Positions 51,218-62,169 of a DNA stretch of 64,000 bases are shown here, in pieces (position 1 is the stretch's first letter; each line of letters opens with the position of its first letter). The translations under genes were made by a program, and so were the position numbers. The notes under the pieces were generated by a model. It had not been told where the DNA came from, searched no databases, and was given only the letters and a program-made list of their open reading frames with translations. The DNA comes from Anthonomus grandis grandis (Eukaryota > Arthropoda > Insecta > Coleoptera > Curculionidae): assembly GCF_022605725.1 (NCBI RefSeq), contig NC_065556.1:3472001-3536000 (forward strand). The letters are read 5' to 3'.

Positions 51218-52313
51218 ATGGCAGAAAAAAAGCTGGCAAGAATCCCCAACTTTTCACCCGCGGAGAAAGAATCTTTAATGAACATTGTCATGAAATACGC
51301 TTCAGTCTTAAAAGATAAAAGAACCAATAGAACTAGCATTGAAGAGAAAGCTGAAATATGGAAAAAAATTGAATCTGAGTTTAACAATTCAACGCCTGTT
51401 TTGGCATTTAGAAGTCACGACCAACTCAAAAGGTTGTATGACAATAAAAAAAAGGATATTAGAAAAAAATTGGCAGAACACAAGAAGGAGATTTATTTAA
51501 CTGGAGGGGGACCTGCACCCCCTGACATAGTTCTCAATAGAGTAGACAATCTATTGTTACAAGTTCTAAATGAAAAATCTGTGAAAGGGTTTAGTTCTGA
51601 ATTTGATTCTGACAAGTATTTTAACCAGGATGACAGCTTGACAATAACACAAAAAGAAAATTTTGAACCAATTCCCAAGAAAAAGAAGACTGACATTCAG
51701 GACACATCTAATAATGTTGAAGATGTTAACATTTTTGAATTTGTTCCAACAGATGTTACTGACAATGGCAATAAAGTAAGGACAATATATCTTTAGGCAT
51801 AACAAATAGTTTAATTAAAAAGATTTTAGGATATAATACCTGAGTCAATCTGTTATAATCAAAGTACTAGGTGTCCTCCAGCAGTACTACAAAAACCTAT
51901 TAATTCAAAACTCATACCTCATAGAGAAACTAGTGAAGCTACTACCAGTAGTACAATAGTGAGCACTCCTGGAAATGAAAGAAGAAAAAATAAAATCACT
52001 CAATCAAACAGAAGAATTAGAAGTTGGAGGCTTGCATGCTTTAACATCATCTGATGTCAGTGAAAAGTATAATATCTTATTAGACAGAAGATTAGTTTTA
52101 ATAGAAAAACAAATTGAACAGGCAATTGAGGCCAAACAATTTGCTCAAGAGGAACATAAACAAAAAATTATAAATTTAAAGTTAGAAGAAGATAATTTGA
52201 GCTTGCAAAAGCAAGAAAAGCTACTGAAAATAGAGCTACTAAAGACAAAATGGTTAGTTTTATGTTTATTTGGATATTTATTTCTTATGATCTCACTAAT
52301 TATATATCATTAA
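51218..52313 (+). pseudogene. H3 Myb/SANT-like DNA-binding accessory protein
   Basis: Exon 1 (51218-51775) starts MAEKKLARIPNFSPAEKESL and contains IWKKIESEFN and RSHDQLKRLYDNKKKDIRKK, then TGGGPAPP. This matches the Myb/SANT-like (zeste-type) proteins that accompany Harbinger transposases. The donor is GTAAGG and the acceptor ATTTTAG (51829). Exon 2 continues DIIPESICYNQSTRCPPAVL in phase and stays open to 52054. An apparent frameshift near 52030 moves the homology to the coiled-coil frame LTSSDVSEKYNILLDRRLVL and IEKQIEQAIEAKQFAQEEHK, stopping at 52313. If that shift is real the copy is mildly broken, otherwise a 260-residue product results. Confidence 0.75.
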
Positions 52314-52395
52314 TATTAGGGTTTTGCAAAAGTACAAGTTTAATAAAGTTAAGCAAGTTTAATCCTATAGCATAAGTGCAATTTTGGTTATTACC

Positions 52396-53640
52396 TTATT
52401 TGATTTTTGAAGTATAAAATTTGTTATGTCTGCGTTGGTCAAAATCATTACGGTTTTCTGGGTTTCTTCTTTCAATGACATCAGGAATATTTCCAAGCTC
52501 AATTAAATAATTAAGCTCTTCTGCATTTATATTTTCTGCTAAAGGTGGTTCATCTTCATTGTTTTCTTTTGCAACATTATGCAATATTCCAGTGGCCACT
52601 ATTATGTCACTGGCTAATTCTGGCTTGTATCGCAATCCATAAGCCAAAATAGGAAACCTCCTTTTCCAAACACCAAACAATCTTTCTATAGTATTGCGTG
52701 TCCTAATATGAGCCTCATAGTATAACTCCTCTGCATGGTTTGAGGGATTTAACAAGGGTACTAACAGGTAATTGCGGTTAGCATATCCACTATCACCTAA
52801 AATTATCAACCAATATATAAGTATGTATTACAACAATTCAAGTCGTACATAGAGTACTAGAAATGAAATTATAAAGTAATATTAACCAGTAATTTCAAAT
52901 TTACATAATGGAAAGATGTTTTATAACTGTTATACCTGCCTAGTAAAATAGAATCTTGGAATTCTTGTCCCTCAAATCTTGCACGTATCCTGCTATTATT
53001 GAAAACAGTTAAATCATGTGCAGAACCAGGCCATCTTGCCACAATATCTTGAACTTTTAGCTGTGAATCCCCAACAACCTGGGTGTTAATACAAAAATAT
53101 CCCTTTCTATTCCTAAATACCTCGGCATCATCTCCTAAAATCATGATTTATTATCATTTCGAGACTATAAAGGTATTAAAATGGATGAAGTTTAAAAATA
53201 AAAGGCACTCCTTACCAGGCGAATTTTAATGTAAGTACCATCGACACAACCAATCACCTTAGGAAACCTGGAAATATTGTAATAGTCTGTTGAAATTCTT
53301 AACTTTTCATGCTCATTTTGTGGCATTCTCATGTGATGTGGCCTTGTGAGGCAAATTGCTCTTGTAACCCTCCTGAAAGTCCTTGAAACTGTTGTTTGAT
53401 GACATCCAATAAAATCTGATATTGCCGTTTGATGGTTGCCACAAGAATACAATCGTAATGTTATTAGCAACTGATTTATTGGTGTTAAACTATTGTTGCT
53501 ACAAGAGAAACAAATTATAGTCATAAGAACACTTTGAAGCATTTCTGGGACAATTTTTTTTTATCTAAACAACTTACAGGTCATTGTTGTACTCAATCTG
53601 ATCTTCAAAGTCACTTAAAAAGTTTAAAAAAGGACATGCG
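52396..53640 (-). pseudogene. H3 HARBI1-type transposase, near intact, three exons
   Basis: The N-terminal part reads FLSDFEDQIEYNNDL and, after stops, KIVPEMLQSVLMTI. The open part contains LTPINQLLITLRLYSCGNHQ, RTFRRVTRAICLTRPHHMRM and RFPKVIGCVDGTYIKIR (first D), with donor GTAAGG at 53215. Exon 2 (53134-52940) has VFRNRKGYFCINTQVV and ARWPGSAHDLTVFNN (second D). The next junction fits a GC-AG intron (52797-52939), joining DSILL to GDSGYANRNYLLVPLLN. Exon 3 has RTRNTIERLFGVWKRRFPIL (catalytic E) and IIVATGILHNVAKEN. DDE residues are complete; one indel at the first junction and the N-terminal stops break it. Confidence 0.84.
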
Positions 53641-53883
53641 GTATGCCACCAATTTTATTAACAATATTTTCAATTCAAGCAAACTGAGAACAAACCAGGA
53701 AACCACAACAAAACATAAGTTAGGTTAGAAAACCAGTTAATCGCGGGACTAAACCGTCCTCTTCCATGGATCTTGTAATCGAAAGCTTAAACGATTCTTT
53801 TCATACGGTGCATCACAAATTTTTTACTAAGCGAGCTTAAAACCATAATCCAGATTAAGTATATACAGTGCATACGGGCGTCA

Positions 53884-55265
53884 GCACGTACCGTGCACCT
53901 TTGTTGGGCTAACTAAACTTTTCCCAACATATTCAGCCTCACTTGATAATGATTCCTCTTGCGTTTACAGGTGAACCTGCCCCGTAGAGCTTTATTGGAC
54001 TCATAAATTTTAAAAAATTTCAATAAAAAGAGCTAATATAGCAGACTGAAAACTATTTCCCTCTATCTTAAATAAAAAGATTCCTTTCAATAACTTCAAA
54101 AAAAAATTAGTAAGGCGTTTTTCAACCATTAATATTTCAAAAATAGCAAAAAAGCATATGTTTTTTGGTTAATTTTGGATTGTTTGTAAATAAGTAGTCT
54201 GTAGCAATTTTGAAAAATTTGTATCGAGAATTTTCTGATATAAGAGACTGTACCCAAACTTTTAAAAGACGCTCTATAGACAAATTTCTGCACATTAGGC
54301 TTAAGTGACTTGTATAAAGTATAATTTAGAGGAAACATTTTTATATGCGGTCGTTTTTTAGAATATTATTTGTATATTTAGCATTTTGAATTATATGCCT
54401 TAACAGATAATTATAAGTGTAGATTAGTGTTGAAAAGTTTATAAGATTTTTTTCCTGTTTTTTAAGAAAGTTGTTGTGCTCCTTACAAGGGGGGATATTT
54501 TTTACTATAAGAAATTGTTTATCTTTAAATTTTGACAGAAATAAGGTAGACAAATAAAAGCTTATATAAGATGCTTGGCAGAAGGTGTCCTAAACGATAC
54601 AGATATATCATGCGGTAAACGTATGTACCTAGTAGGTAGTACCTTTAATAGTCTAATTAAATCTCTCCGGCCTATGTTTTTTTTCAGTTTTGAAACTCAG
54701 AATAGCTCAGATTCCGAGTTACAGTTTTGCTATCTGCGACTAAAAAAAAAAACACAAAACAGAGTCTAGCAAATAGCACGTAGCGCCACCTGGTTGGAAC
54801 TATAACATCCACATTCATATTTAAATTGGAGTAAAAAGAATGGTCATTGATCATTGATCTGTCATCACAGAACATCCCCATTTAGTGCGTAAATAACACA
54901 CGAGAAAGTACACCACTCGAGTACCCGAGATGATTATTGGATTTATAAATAGGCAGCTAATTCCTATTTTGTGAATACCACTAATCTCGTTTGAGAGACA
55001 CTGGACACTAAATATTAATGGGGATACTAAGTTTATTACTTTAGTCTCTCAGTTAAATGCCTATCGAAAAATATTGAAATCGAAATGACGTATGACGTAA
55101 GGATGGCGATGGCAATGGCAGCCAGAACAGTTAAAAAATACAGAGTGAATGAATGCCGGAATCCCATCTGGTACAGCGCAGAGCTTATTCTTAGAGGAAA
55201 GACTAACCTCATAAACATCCTGCGTTGACAGAGTTTAAGTGCTCAGAAAAATTGATTCATCAAAA
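53884..55265. other. interval without recognised gene
   Basis: The left part may be the far end of the BEL/Pao LTR interrupted by H3. The rest is AT-rich with no homology I recognise; small open frames look like chance. Confidence 0.4.
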
Positions 55266-55900
55266 TCAAAAGATGGTATGTTTGACTTGCTCATCCGAGT
55301 AGACAGATAAAAAGTATTCTGCAAACATATCCGCAATATCCGAGATATTCGTGCTAATCCTATTATTGTATGTCATTCTGGAGGGAAGGCTAAAACCAGT
55401 TCTTTTATTTTGAATATATGACCAGAAGTACCGCGGATTGCCAGCGAGATTCATTTCCACCTTATTAATGTATTGTTGAAAGCACAACTCTCTTAAGTAC
55501 TCATATTGATGTCTCAAAAATACAAATTCATAATAATCCTGCTGTTGACCACTAATTTTAAACTTTTTATGAATTTGTTTCTTTCTTATGATCAAACTGC
55601 GCAGCTCTAAAGAAAACCAAGATGAAAAAGATGAACTTTTGTACCTCTTTAGAGGAATAAACCTTTCCATCAAGGAGTAGATAACATTATAGAAAATTGA
55701 AAATATGACATAAGTAGATGTCTCTCAAAAAAACAATTGATTCCAGTCTATCCCAGCAAGACAATCGTTAATTGCCATGTAATCTCCCTTATCATCAGAA
55801 TTTTCTGCACAACAAAGGTCAAAACTAATTGCTGTATGGTGTAAGCTATTCTCAAAAATCTTGTCTATTGCACGTTCGACACTAATTAGTTGGCTAGAGA
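55266..55900 (-). pseudogene. LINE endonuclease-RT linker fragment
   Basis: From about 55830 the minus strand reads KGDYMAINDCLAGIDWN, then MERFIPLKRYKSSSFSSWFS, IRKKQIHKKFKISGQQQDYY, NPRYFWSYIQNKRTGFSLPS and DIADMFAEYFLSVYSDEQ. This is the endonuclease C-terminus and linker of a Jockey-like LINE. The RT that should follow downstream (lower coordinates) is missing. Confidence 0.78.
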
Positions 55901-56059
55901 AAGCACAGACTCTCTGTCATCTCCCAGACAATCACCAAACCAAGATCATCATTGTACTGATTCCCTAATTCTAGTTTATGCTTATATTTTTTGAAAACCA
56001 AAGAAACTGTTTCCAGAATAAAAAGACAATACAGAGTTATATATATATTATATTATGAG

Positions 56060-57000
56060 TCATAATTATAACATATTATGAGTCAGCAATAGAGGTCGAC
56101 AAGAGTCATGGGGCTTAGCTCGAGTTAGATACCTAATGGCTCTTTTCTGCAAAACAAATAGTGAATTAAAAAGGTAATTTGAGCATGAACTCCAAAAGCA
56201 GATTCCATATGGTAGATGGGACTCAATAAATCGCGAAATATGCACATCTGGCAATGGAAAATTTTAGATTGGTAGCAATAACTCGAAGGGCATAACAGCC
56301 AGACGAAACAGAGGGTAAAACTTACTAAAGGGTGCCGTAGTGATGGGTTCATTGTTCAGATAAATACCATTGGTTGTACATTTAAAATTAAGAATATTAG
56401 TCTTACAAAACATTGAATGTCAAACAATTTGCGTCACATCAGTCTTTTATTTTCAACAAATCTGTTAATTAGATTAGCCTCCATTTGAGCAACACTTGTG
56501 TCATTCCAAAGTATGTATGTGTATGTGTGTATATATGTGTATTCCAAGCGGTATCATATCTGCAAACAATGTAAATTTTCCAGATATCTGTAATTGGAGA
56601 AGATCGTACACCTAAATGAGGAAAACCAGAGGACGAAGCACCTACGGCATACCTACATTTATTTTAAGTTTCTTAGAGCTTTCTTAACTGCCTGAATTTA
56701 ATCTGAAAGGTAATAACGAAACCATTTAAGGGCAGTTCCCCTAAAACCATACAGCTCGAATTTCGCCAGCAGCAATCTGTGATTTCCGTAGTCAAATGTC
56801 TTTGATAAGTCACCGAACACTGCTACCGCAACCTCACTAGTGTTCAGACTGTTATAAAGGTGTTCTAGAAAACTAAAGAGCATCTTCCGTGTTCACAGAT
56901 TTACGAAAGCCAAACTGTTGAAAACTTAATGGGTCAAGCCTATTTAAGAATAAGAAGATAAGTCTTCGTCAGCGGGGGAAGATACCTAAACCTTGTTTTT
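56060..57000 (-). pseudogene. LINE RT and C-terminal domain fragment
   Basis: Pieces in order on the minus strand are FGFRKSVNTEDAL, FLEHLYNSLNTSEVAVAVFG, DLSKTFDYGNHRLLLAKFEL (motif A), YGFRGTALKWFRYYLSD, VAQMEANLINRFVENKRLM and SHLPYGICFWSSCSN with FVLQKRAIRYLTRAKPHDSC. The YxDD segment is not recognisable. It lies upstream of the linker fragment 55266-55900 on the same strand, the reverse of the normal LINE order. Confidence 0.72.
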
Positions 57001-57703
57001 TTTACAAATCTGATAACATCACTGATACGCCTAAGAAAGAAATATTAGAAGCCTTTCTTATTCCTCTTATTCCTTAGTGTATCTCTTGTATACTTCACAA
57101 TTTTGAGGAAGATTCATCAAGGTAACTCTCTGGCGTATTTTAGATGATGTTAATGACGTATTTTTTCTACAATGCATGCATCTTACGTAGTAGTAGAATT
57201 TCAAAAGTTTGTGTTTGTACCTGAACCAAAGTATATAGATTTCAACTTGTTAGACTATGCCTGAACTACATAAAAAGTGACCGTAAATATTTTTTCCATT
57301 CTACTAATATGTCCAGTGGCTGCAATGTGGTGATAGCGTTTCAAGAATATTTTTTGGAATTTGGAAAATTAAGAGAAGAAATAGAAACAAATTTGCGTTT
57401 ACTCAAACTGAAGCCGAAACGAGGACTTGTCGAGTCAAAGTGTATACCATTAAACCTATCACTTTAGAATTATACAATTAGTGGTGAAGTGTATTACCAG
57501 CGGCACTTTATAGTATAACAAGTAGTTAAACACTTCACTTTCTCCACAAGTATATAGACTAACTTGCTTGATACATGTACGCGAAAGACTATTTTTTGGT
57601 TCGTCGTTGTGATTCTTTTGTCTAAATATAAACTCCTCTTCCACCAGAAAATGTTGCACCAGAAATTGTCTTTTCAAGGTTACCAAAAAGGTCTACAAGG
57701 CTC
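57001..57703. other. interval without recognised gene
   Basis: No coding homology or paired repeat was seen. Confidence 0.45.
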
Positions 57704-57765
57704 CCTAGTAGTGGTCATTTACTTTTCATTGAATTGGCAGTCCAGGTATATTTGTTAAGTTCGTG
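57704..57765 (+). repeat. dispersed 62-bp repeat, copy 2
   Basis: It matches 1049-1110 at 59 of 62 positions. The GGCAGTCCAG...TTAAGTTCGTGC half also matches 40068-40160. Confidence 0.75.
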
Positions 57766-59409
57766 CTGCGAACTGATCAATCAGCGTGGTGAATTTTAAT
57801 AAAAGTCCTACGCCTCCGACAGATGTTTAAACTGTTTAGTGGCGTTTAATTTAGTTTAGTTTAGATTTAATGGCGACTGTTTAAACGAGCGGAAATATTA
57901 GGATGTCTTACCAAGGCACATACCAAGAAACCAGAAAGGATTAATTGATGTTGTTAGAGGTCCTACCTACCTATTCTTACCAGTTTAACACATCTACTGC
58001 CAAGGCACTTTGTATTTCAAAAATGGCTAAAAAAAATTAATATCCGAAAATAATAAAGTTCTTAGTTACGAAGTACCCGCGTTGTATGGTAATTCTTTAC
58101 CCTCTACTAATATTTAATGTATCTAAGTCAGTACCTGTTGGACATAATCTTATCATTATTATACCTAGCATTAACGACTTTTTTTTCTTTTAAGATTTTT
58201 TGAAATTATGGTATCATCATTAGTAATTTCTACAAAAAAAGTAAATAGAAGTAACTACCACCCAGAAAGTCCTTAATATTTTCTTTTTTTTTATGATATT
58301 ATAGTAAAGCTACGATAAAGCCTGAATTGACAACTGTATGCACATTTGTGTTTGATTAAATAAGAAACTAACTGTATATCCTCAAAAACAGCATTGTTTC
58401 GATTTACCTTAAGTTTTAGACCTGTGTTAAATAGTCTAACTCTAAGTTACCCCTGAGTAGTCCTATTCGCTTTCTGATTTTCATTATTTTTAACCGAGTT
58501 CTTTATTCTATTCTTCAATAGCCGCACGTTTAAATTGTGACAGTGAATCAATTTCACGCAAACAATTAAGTGTAGTCTCAGTCTTTTCAGACTGAACCAT
58601 TTTTAATAAAATATTGCCAAGGGGTACGTTATACTCACAGTTTCTGAAATGTCTTTTTAATAATTTTGATTTTCTCACCTTAAATTAATGAAAACTTTGT
58701 GTTTTGAAATATACATTTGGCTGTTAATGTTTAGGTATTTATTAGGTGTTACATTACGGGGGTCACATTACCGAGATTTTACTGAATTCGATTTAAATGT
58801 CTTTCAAAAGGAAAAACAAGTTCTGTTTTTAAAATATCAATTCATTTAATAAAAAAAACTTTTGCAATTTTTTTGTTAAAAAACCGATTGTTTTACGATT
58901 TTACAGTTTTTTTTTCGATAGCGAAGTATGGTACCATAACTGCAGAAAATCATGTGATTTATGTTTGTGTGTATCAAGGGTAAAGCCCAATATATTGATC
59001 TAGAGAATAATTAATTTGCATTTATGCTAAAATCTTAATATCCGACACCGCATAATTTTCATTTAATGTACTGAGATGATTTGTGATAACTGATGTATAT
59101 TTTATTTTATTGGTTTATGGGATTATCATATCCAGTGAATATAATTTTTCATGAAAAATGTTTTTTTGTTTTTTTTTGTTTCCTTTATGATAATAATCAA
59201 ATATTTACAAATAAAATAATTTACTTCAATAGGTTAAAGTTAAAACTATAAAAAATGGGAAACACAAAGTTTAAAAATTCATTAAAAGAATAAAGTGCAA
59301 TTAGCACTTAACAGATACCCCCTATCTGTATTTCTATAACTGCAGATGATGGTGAGAAGACCACTGCACTAGCTTTGTTATTAATCTTAATCTGTTGGAG
59401 GAGTAGGAG
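57766..59409. other. interval without recognised gene
   Basis: This is AT-rich with T runs. I see no gene or structured repeat. Confidence 0.45.
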
Positions 59410-59668
59410 ACCTCTCTCAGCTCGTCATCCAACTATCAACGAAAGCATAACTAGCTACATAACTTTCTACGAAACGGCACATCTTCAGAAGAATGAACCT
59501 ATAGTCCTCCAGGGACATTTGATCAAGAAAATTCCAGGTAACTGGAGAAAGCACAGCAGCACTAATATGTCATCATTTGTACCCGTAAGACAAGTACCAC
59601 GTAAATTACCAATGGACGCATAAGAAATCCGACATTATTTTGCAACGTACTTTTTCAATAAATAAATT
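59410..59668 (+). pseudogene. possible PIF/Harbinger transposase C-terminal scrap
   Basis: The reading is HLIKKIPGNWRKHSSTNMSS, FVPVRQVPRKLPMDA, stop, EIRHYFATYFFNK. A W...IPRK.P..A..IR..FA.YF pattern is common at the C-terminus of Harbinger transposases. No catalytic motif is present, so this is a tentative call. Confidence 0.33.
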
Positions 59669-59799
59669 TGTTTCAAATGTTATTTGATTTTTTCTCATTT
59701 TTAACTACATAATCATGTCTGAATAAAATATGCTCACCTCTAGAGAACTTATAGTTTGTGATCTACGGGAAATTTGGATCTCAGACTAACAACAGCAGT

Positions 59800-62036
59800 C
59801 AAGCCATGCCAAGTAAAGAGAATCTTATGAACTATTGGTCATCATTGTGGTCAAACCCAAAAGAACATAACAATGTTGTGAAATGAAATGGACAAGGTAA
59901 ATACCTCATCGATGCTCTTTGAGGAACTAACAGCCGAAGAAATTTCGGAGGTAATTAAATTTACCAACAATTGAAAAGCATCAGGAGTTGTTAATATCCA
60001 GAACTTCTGGTACAAAAAATTTACCAGCATACATAAATTTCTGGCACTTCAGCTTTGGCACTTTACCTTTTACACATTCTTTACCATCCGGAAGACTCAT
60101 TAAGGTTCCTTACACTGGGTATGACAAATAGGCTGCCTAAGAGTAAACAAACTGAAAATCCTACTCAATATAGACCAATTACATGGCTGCCAACATTATA
60201 TAAAATACTAACATCATGTTTAACTAACCGCATTTACAAGCATGTCGAATTTAACAACATTTTACAAGAGCAGAAAGGATGTAAGCGAGAGCACCACAGG
60301 TGTAAAGAACAACTTATTGTACATTCTGTAATTCTCAAGCAGGCTCAGAACAACCAAAGAAATATATGCACTGCCTTCATAGATTACAAGAAGGCTTTCA
60401 ACAGCGTGCCGCATTCTTGGCTTATTAAAGCTTTAGAGATCTACAAAATTCACCCCACCATAATTACATTTCTTTCTACCATAATGAAAACCTGGCGGAC
60501 AAACCTACACTTCAACTTAAATCGTAAAGATTTAACAACGGACGAAATATCTATTCGTAGGGGAATTTACTAGGGCGACTCTATAAGTCCATTGTGGTTT
60601 TTGTCTCGCAATGTTCGCAAAAATTCTCCAGTGACATCCATATGGAATTTGGTCTTAATAAGTGCAAAATCTTAAACATCGAGAGGGGTGTCATTGTGGA
60701 TGGAGAAGTTAAGCTCCCAAACGGTGACATAATTCAGGCTATGGAAAATGGCGAGACTTACAAATATTTGGATTCCAACAAGCCAGACTGCTCGAAGATA
60801 AACAAGCTAAAACCAGGATTAAGGACCAATATACACAACGGGTAAGGTTATTGCTTAAATCCGAATTAAATGCAGGTAATCTGATTAAGGCAGTTAACAC
60901 CTATGCAATTCCTGCATTGACTTATTAATTTAGCATTCTCAAATGGACTAAAACGGATTTGGAAAAAATTCAAAGACTCACACGCACCCTTATGACCAAA
61001 CATAGCTGTCACCACCCAAAGTCATTAATCCTCCGAATGACGTTGGCGAGAAGAGAGGGAGGACGAGGTCAAGTCGATGTTAGCAATCTACATTCCCGAC
61101 AAGTAAGTAATTTACGAGAGTTGTTCTACACCAAAGCTCGAACCTCAAGCCTCCATAATACCGTTGCGAAGGCAGACAAGAACTATACGCTTCTTAACCT
61201 CGCCTCGCCTGAACTAACGTCTGAAGTAAAATCGGACACTACAAAGATGGAGGAATTGGCTCAAAAAGAGTTACATGGTCGACATTATCACGACCTTAAC
61301 CAACTTCACATCGACAAGAAGGCATCCAACAGGTAGCTCTCTCGAGGCGAACTCATTCCTGGAACAGAAGGAATTATGATTTTTTAGCAATTCAAGATCA
61401 GGTCATCAATACTAACTATAAGAAATTTATCATTAGGGATCCAAACATCGAGTCAGACAAATGCAGGAAATGTCACCAAGTATCGGAAACAATCCAGCAC
61501 ATAACATCTAGGTGCAGCTTGCTGGCAAATACCGATTATCTTTATCGACATAACCAGGTCTGCAACATCATCGATCAAAAGTTGGCCAAGTATTGACTTA
61601 TTAATACTTACACTCAATTCTATAAGTATCAACCCCAGAAGGTAACGACAACTTTAAACTCTACTACGACAGGCCCATTATCACCGACAGACAGGTGACG
61701 TATAACAGGCCTGATATAATGGTGGTGGATAAAGGAGTCAACTCGTTCCTTCTAATAGACATCGCGATACCAAATAACAACATCGTATTGAGTATCAGGA
61801 GAGGGTAAGTAAATATGCAGATCTAGCTTTTGAGATCCGACAAATGTGGCATGCATACAGGGTCGAAATCGTCCCAGTAAAATTATCATCTACAGGGCTT
61901 ATACCGAAATCACTAGAACCTAACCTTTTGAAACTGGGACTGCACAGGAACATCTACATTGACCTCCAGAAAGCGGTCATTCCGAACACTTGCCGCACCG
62001 ATTTTTACAGGTATAAGAAAAAATCAACACTAATTT
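59800..62036 (+). pseudogene. LINE with restriction-like endonuclease (R2/R4-like), RT core deleted
   Basis: The copy starts near 59800 (ENLMNYWSSLWSNPKEHNN) and has NWKASGVVNIQNFWYKKFTS, TQYRPITWLPTLYKILTSCL, LQEQKGCKREHHRCKEQLIV and AFIDYKKAFNSVPHSWLIKA (motif A, D to N at the second D). RRGIY-GDSISPLWF is followed directly by KFSSDIHMEFGLNKCKILNI, so roughly 90-100 residues including YxDD are gone. Downstream are HHPKSLILRMTLARREGGRG and a CCHC-type knuckle (CRKCHQVSETIQHITSRC). The restriction-like endonuclease is NRPDIMVVDKGVNSFLLIDI, with the PD...D core visible. It ends GLIPKSLEPNLLKLGLHRNI...KKKSTLI. Several frameshifts are present. Such LINEs often target specific sites. Confidence 0.83.
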
Positions 62037-62169
62037 AGGATAAGAATTAACCAACATCAAAAGAGCAGAAAAAAAAAGTAGAAAAACATAAAAAAATAGT
62101 AAATAAATGTATTCAAACTAAATAACCTATAGCCTCCCCCACCGACCATACGCAGGCGACTCAAAATAA

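Larger units (their letters stand above)
50936..53880 (-). mobile_element. PIF/Harbinger element H3
   Basis: The ends TGCCCGTATGCACCGT (left) and ACAGTGCATACGGGCG (right) are inverted. TCA lies on both outer sides (50933-50935 and 53881-53883), a 3-bp duplication, although PIF/Harbinger more often uses TTA or TAA. The element encodes a Myb/SANT-type protein (+) and a HARBI1-type transposase (-), tail to tail without interlocking. Confidence 0.8.

Noticed and set aside
54129..54769. Several 60-75 codon frames
   Set aside because: No homology, no codon bias and both strands equally open, as expected in AT-rich non-coding DNA.
55036..55218. Hydrophobic frame resembling a membrane segment
   Set aside because: AT-rich DNA gives hydrophobic frames by chance; no start context or homology.
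57459..57758. Overlapping frames on both strands near 57.5-57.7 kb
   Set aside because: They have no homology; one crosses the dispersed repeat. They are chance frames.
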